16,747 bases of DNA from Chloroflexota bacterium (GTDB lineage: Bacteria; Chloroflexota; Limnocylindria; P2-11E), in assembly GCA_005889445.1 (NCBI GenBank), contig VBGS01000074.1, positions 1 to 16,747 on the forward strand, written 5' to 3'. The notes under the pieces were generated by a model. It saw only the letters and a program-made list of their open reading frames with translations, ran no database searches and was not told where the DNA came from. The position numbers and the translations under genes are program-made. Positions 14,116-16,747 of the stretch are shown here, in pieces (positions within the stretch are counted from its first letter, which is position 1; each line of letters begins with the position of its first letter).

Positions 14116-14785
14116 GCGTCTTTATGACCTCCGCTCCGACGAGGATGATGATCGCGGTGAGGTAGATCCAGGTGAGCAGTCCCGCCGCGAAGGCCAGCGG
14201 CCCATATGACGTGAACGTACCGAGTCCGCGGGTGAAGAAGCCGAACGCCAGCTTGGCGACCTCCCACAGCACGGCGGATACCAGCGCCGCCTGTACGGCC
14301 ACGCGCCGCGGAGGTCGCCGCCGCGGGACGGTCCGGTAGACGAGATAGAAGAAGGCGTAGCCGACGAGGGCGCCCAGAATTGGGGAGCCGACCTGGAGGG
14401 CGAGCCGCACTCCAGCGGCCTGCGCCTTGTCGCGAATGAAGCCGCGCCTGCCCTCACGGCCGAGAACGGCGGCGAGGGCCGTCTCGAGGGAGCCGTAGAT
14501 CGCCGTCGCCGAGAACACCGTGCCGACCGCGCCCAGACCAAGCGAAAGGGCGCGTCCCTGGACAAGCTCGCGCGCGATACGGGTCTCCTGCGCTGTCGCC
14601 GACGGATAGATCGTTCGGATCATCTCGACGATCTCGCGCTGAGCCTGGTCCGGTCCGTACACGAAGGCGAGCACACCGACGACGAGCGCCAGGAGCGGGA
14701 TGAGCGCGAAGAAGAGCTGGTAGGCGACCGCGGCGGCGAGAAACGGACATTCGTCAGCGCCGAAGCTTTGGACGATCCGCCGCAC
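14102..14785 (-). CDS. YihY/RBN-family inner membrane protein, apparently shortened
   Basis: From the GTG at 14785, which has GGGGAGG eight bases upstream, the product is 227 residues with about five membrane segments. The open frame runs to 15043 but there overlaps the FmdB gene and looks like shadow coding. Family features are FLAAAVAYQLFFALIPLLAL (about 15-34), the RIARELVQG region, FSATAIYGSLETALAAVLG (91-109), and the C-terminal SYGPLAFAAGLLTWIYLTAIIILVGAEV. YihY/RBN proteins usually have some 260-300 residues. Here KAQAAGV is joined to RLALQVGSPILG (nt 14407/14408) where relatives carry an additional hydrophobic stretch of about 30 residues, so one membrane helix may be missing, in frame. 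The family was once misnamed ribonuclease BN; its true role is unknown. It overlaps FhaA by 14 bases. Confidence 0.85.
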   Translation of the reverse strand: MRRIVQSFGADECPFLAAAVAYQLFFALIPLLALVVGVLAFVYGPDQAQREIVEMIRTIYPSATAQETRIARELVQGRALSLGLGAVGTVFSATAIYGSLETALAAVLGREGRRGFIRDKAQAAGVRLALQVGSPILGALVGYAFFYLVYRTVPRRRPPRRVAVQAALVSAVLWEVAKLAFGFFTRGLGTFTSYGPLAFAAGLLTWIYLTAIIILVGAEVIKTRGAA

Positions 14786-14802
14786 GCGCGCGAGCCCTCC
14801 CC

Positions 14803-15126
14803 TTAGGATGCGGCCTCGCTCTTCGGCGCGGGCTTGGCCGGTTTTGCGTCTGACTTGGTCTCGGTCTTCGTTTCGCTCTTGGTCTCGGTCTTCGTCTCCG
14901 TCTTCGTCTCGCTCTTGGGCGAATCCGACTTCGACTCGCTCTTGTCGGCTCCGCGGCTGTCCGTCTTGTACCAGCCGGATCCCTTGAAGAGGAGCGCGGG
15001 CGCGCTGAAGAGACGGCGCGGACGCTTGCCGCAGTTCGGACATTTCTCTGCGGCCTCGTCCTTGAAGGACTGGACCTGTGAGAACGCGTGTCCGCAGTGA
15101 TCGCAGCGATAGTCATAGATCGGCAT
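14803..15126 (-). CDS. FmdB-type zinc ribbon protein with Lys/Thr/Glu repeat tail
   Basis: This 107-residue protein opens MPIYDYRCDHCGHAFS and has a second CxxC in KCPNCGKRP, the four-Cys zinc ribbon of the FmdB/CxxC_CXXC_SSSS family. The core ends GSGWYKTDSRG, also typical. I took the ATG at 15126 because family members begin MPIYxYxC; a GTG three codons earlier is possible. The remaining ~50 residues are low complexity, with TETK-type units repeated several times (about 14835-14935), then a Pro/Ala/Lys end. The function of such proteins is not established; regulation of formamidase and amidase genes was proposed for the namesake. It is the first gene of the minus-strand run and is 17 bp from YihY. 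It diverges from the ABC permease gene across 24 bp. Confidence 0.9.
   Translation of the reverse strand: MPIYDYRCDHCGHAFSQVQSFKDEAAEKCPNCGKRPRRLFSAPALLFKGSGWYKTDSRGADKSESKSDSPKSETKTETKTETKSETKTETKSDAKPAKPAPKSEAAS
14835..14935. repeat. Short-period repeat coding the FmdB tail
   Basis: On the given strand, units of 6 bases (GTCTCG, GTCTTC, CTCTTG and close variants) recur about a dozen times. They encode alternating Thr-Glu-Thr-Lys and Ser-Glu/Ser-Asp units on the minus strand. Such a tract is prone to slippage, so its length may vary between strains and in assemblies. Confidence 0.6.
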
Positions 15127-15136
15127 CTTGTGCACT

Positions 15137-15142
15137 TATCAT
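15137..15142 (+). promoter_or_regulatory. Candidate -10 hexamer TATCAT of the permease operon
   Basis: TATCAT fits TANNNT and ends 8 bases before the GTG at 15151. No Shine-Dalgarno sequence lies between them. It sits in the 24-bp divergent spacer next to FmdB. Geometry is the same as at 3594 and 4460. Confidence 0.3.
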
Positions 15143-15150
15143 CGCAGCCG

Positions 15151-16155
15151 GTGGCGGCGGCGGAGGTTTTGCCCAAGAACGCGACGTCGGTGAGACCCGG
15201 GCGGCGCCGCTTCCCGATCGAGGCCGCTCAGGCGTATCTCTTCATCCTGCCGGCCATCGTGATCATCGGCATCTTCAAGGTCCTTCCGGCCATCGCGGTC
15301 CTCTACATGTCGCTGTTCAAGTGGGACGTCATCCAGGGTGCGTTCCGAGGGCTCGGGAACTACACGGACTGGCTCTACGACAACTCGCTGCGGAGCCCGG
15401 ACTTCTGGCGGTCACTCTCGACGACGCTGACCTACGTGATCATCACGGTCCCGCTCGAGATCGCGTTCTCACTGGTGATCGCGTTCCTCCTCTTCCAGAA
15501 GATGCGCGGCCGCGGCATCTACCGGACCGCTTACTACCTGCCGTACGTGACCTCGTTCGTCGCGGCCGCCGTGGTCTTCAACTGGCTCTTCCACCCGCAG
15601 TACGGATTGGTGAACGCGCTGCTCGGCGTGGTCGGCATCGGGCCGCAGTCATGGCTGCAGGAGCCGGATGGGCTCTTCGCCATCGTCGCGTCGGCGTTTG
15701 GCGTCGCGCTGCCCGACTGGGCCGCCGGTCCGAGCCTCGCGCTCGTGGTCGTCGCGATCGTGACGGTCTGGCACTACCTCGGCTACCAGATCGTGATCTT
15801 CCTCGCGGGCCTCTCCAACATCTCGTCCGAGTACTACGAGGCCGCTCGCCTAGACGGCGCGAGCGAACGGCAGATCTTCACCAAGATCACACTGCCGCTT
15901 CTCTCTCCGACCACGTTCTTCGTCTTCACGATCGCGACCATAGGTGCCCTTCGGTCATTCGACACGGTCTTCGTGCTCACCGGGGGAGGGCCACTCGACA
16001 CGACGCGGACTGTGACGCTCCTGCTGTTCAAGACGGCCTTTCAACAGGCGCAGTTCGGGCTCGCCGCGGCGCTCGCGTTCATCCTCACGCTGATCATCCT
16101 GCTGTTCACCCTGGTGCAGTTCCGCCTCGTCGGAAGGCGCGTGTACTACGACTAG
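15151..16155 (+). CDS. ABC sugar transporter permease, MalF/UgpA type
   Basis: From the GTG at 15151 the product is 334 residues with six or more membrane segments, the first at about residues 26-46 (AYLFILPAIVIIGIFKVLPA). It belongs to the carbohydrate-uptake CUT1 family of binding-protein-dependent permeases. The cytoplasmic EAA loop, which contacts the ATPase, reads EYYEAARLDGASERQIFTKITLP (about 15829-15897). Before it is an extra hydrophobic insertion (EPDGLFAIVASAFGVALPDWAAG) compared with compact CUT1 permeases. Other possible starts are TTG 15169 and GTG 15190; the GTG at 15151 is favoured by a TATCAT element eight bases before it. The stop overlaps the expected start of the second permease gene. 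No substrate-binding protein or ATPase gene lies within the window, so the sugar cannot be named. Confidence 0.92.
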   Translation: MAAAEVLPKNATSVRPGRRRFPIEAAQAYLFILPAIVIIGIFKVLPAIAVLYMSLFKWDVIQGAFRGLGNYTDWLYDNSLRSPDFWRSLSTTLTYVIITVPLEIAFSLVIAFLLFQKMRGRGIYRTAYYLPYVTSFVAAAVVFNWLFHPQYGLVNALLGVVGIGPQSWLQEPDGLFAIVASAFGVALPDWAAGPSLALVVVAIVTVWHYLGYQIVIFLAGLSNISSEYYEAARLDGASERQIFTKITLPLLSPTTFFVFTIATIGALRSFDTVFVLTGGGPLDTTRTVTLLLFKTAFQQAQFGLAAALAFILTLIILLFTLVQFRLVGRRVYYD

Positions 16156-16747
16156 TCGAACGGTCGCACGGATCGCGCCCAGCGCCCCGCGCTTCTATCC
16201 GCGTCTGCGCTCGGGAGCGATCGCCAAGCACGCGTTCCTGATCCTGGTGGCTGTCGCGGTCGCGTACCCGTTCTACTTCATGGTCACGAGCTCGTTCAAG
16301 GACTTGCTCGACGCCACGAGGAACCCGCCTGATGTCTTCCCCGCGGTGCTGCACCCCGAGAACTACGTCGAGGCGTGGAACCGGGCGCCCTGGGGCCGCT
16401 ACTTCCTCAACACGATCTTCGTCTCGCTCGTCGTGACCCTTGGCGAGATCGCGACCGCGGCGCTCGCTGGGTACGCCTTTGCGCGGATGCGCTTTCCGGG
16501 TAAGAACGTCATCTTCACGATCTTCCTCGCGACGTTGATGATCCCCGGTGAGGCGACGCTCGTTCCGAACTACGTGCTGATGAGCCCCAGCCGGAACGCC
16601 TGCCTGGGGCTGCCGTGCCTCAACTGGTTCGACACCTATCAGGTGCAGATCGTTCCGTTCATCGCCACTGCGTTCTCGATCTTCCTGCTGCGCCAGTTCT
16701 TCCGGTCGTTGCCGAACGAGCTCGCCGACGCGGCGAAGCTGGACGGC
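16148..16747 (+). CDS. ABC sugar transporter permease, MalG/UgpE type, 3' truncated, start codon non-canonical
   Basis: The frame encodes KHAFLILVAVAVAYPFYFMVTSSFKD, then NYVEAWNRAPWGRYFLNT, LAGYAFARMRFPGKNV, MIPGEATLVPNYVL, and FLLRQFFRSLPNELADAAKLDG at the window edge. This is a clear MalG-type permease ending inside its EAA loop. Between the last opening stop (16091) and the first membrane helix no ATG, GTG or TTG occurs in this frame. The most natural start is the codon at 16148, ACG: it has GGAAGG at 16132-16137 and yields a four-gene-style overlap with the upstream stop. A silent change of the preceding gene's Tyr codon TAC to TAT would make it ATG. An insert with two cysteines (SRNACLGLPCLNW) lies in the loop after MIPGEATLVPNYVL. 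Partner of the preceding permease. Confidence 0.88.

Noticed and set aside
14860..14935. Tandem repeats as a possible CRISPR array or regulatory repeat
   Set aside because: The period is only 6 bases with no spacers, and the tract is translated as part of the FmdB tail.
14786..15043. 86-residue N-terminal extension of the YihY frame
   Set aside because: It lies over the FmdB coding region on the same strand and consists of the repeat tract read in another frame.

Overview
This 16.7-kb window is dense, GC-rich bacterial chromosome: about 17 protein genes, almost no intergenic space, and no RNA gene, mobile element or CRISPR array that I can see. A FhaA/FhaB/SEDS/PBP cluster, a MoxR/DUF58/transglutaminase cluster, CUT1 sugar permeases, frequent GTG starts and stop-start overlaps suggest a high-GC Terrabacteria lineage. 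My best guess is Chloroflexota (Limnocylindria-like) or Dormibacterota. No marker here settles the taxonomy.

Layout. 1-254 (+) is the 3' end of a zincin-like metallopeptidase gene, convergent with rpe at 251-916 (-). From a divergent 63-bp spacer, 980-2098 (+) encodes a class V (alanine-glyoxylate type) aminotransferase, followed by 3-phosphoglycerate dehydrogenase (about 2109-3571); together they look like a serine biosynthesis pair. Then come a lipoprotein with cupin-like folds (3608-4432), a 106-aa acidic protein of unknown function (4476-4796) and an FMN-binding split-barrel protein (4768-5298). All these from 980 on are on +.

From 5305 to 15126 everything is on the minus strand. In transcription order: FmdB-type zinc ribbon, YihY/RBN membrane protein, FhaA, FhaB, FtsW/RodA-type SEDS glycosyltransferase, class B PBP, a 125-bp gap, MoxR ATPase, DUF58 protein, DUF3488/transglutaminase protein and a YbaK deacylase. 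The FhaA-to-PBP block is a cell-wall synthesis module with phosphothreonine-reading adaptors. The MoxR-DUF58-transglutaminase block is a widespread but poorly understood envelope-associated module. The window ends (+) with two ABC sugar permeases; the second runs off the right edge.

The most striking signal is not a new gene but a repeated defect. At least three, and probably five, otherwise normal genes lack an internal block of roughly 30-36 codons: the aminotransferase near 1231, SerA near 3004 (with frameshift), the transglutaminase near 6023, DUF58 near 8499 (with frameshift) and YihY near 14407. The losses differ modulo 3, so they are not one fixed length. Three genes (SerA, YbaK, second permease) also lack an ATG/GTG/TTG at the expected start. 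I think collapsed assembly gaps are more likely than gene decay, but either way these genes should not be taken at face value. I found no convincing previously undescribed system.
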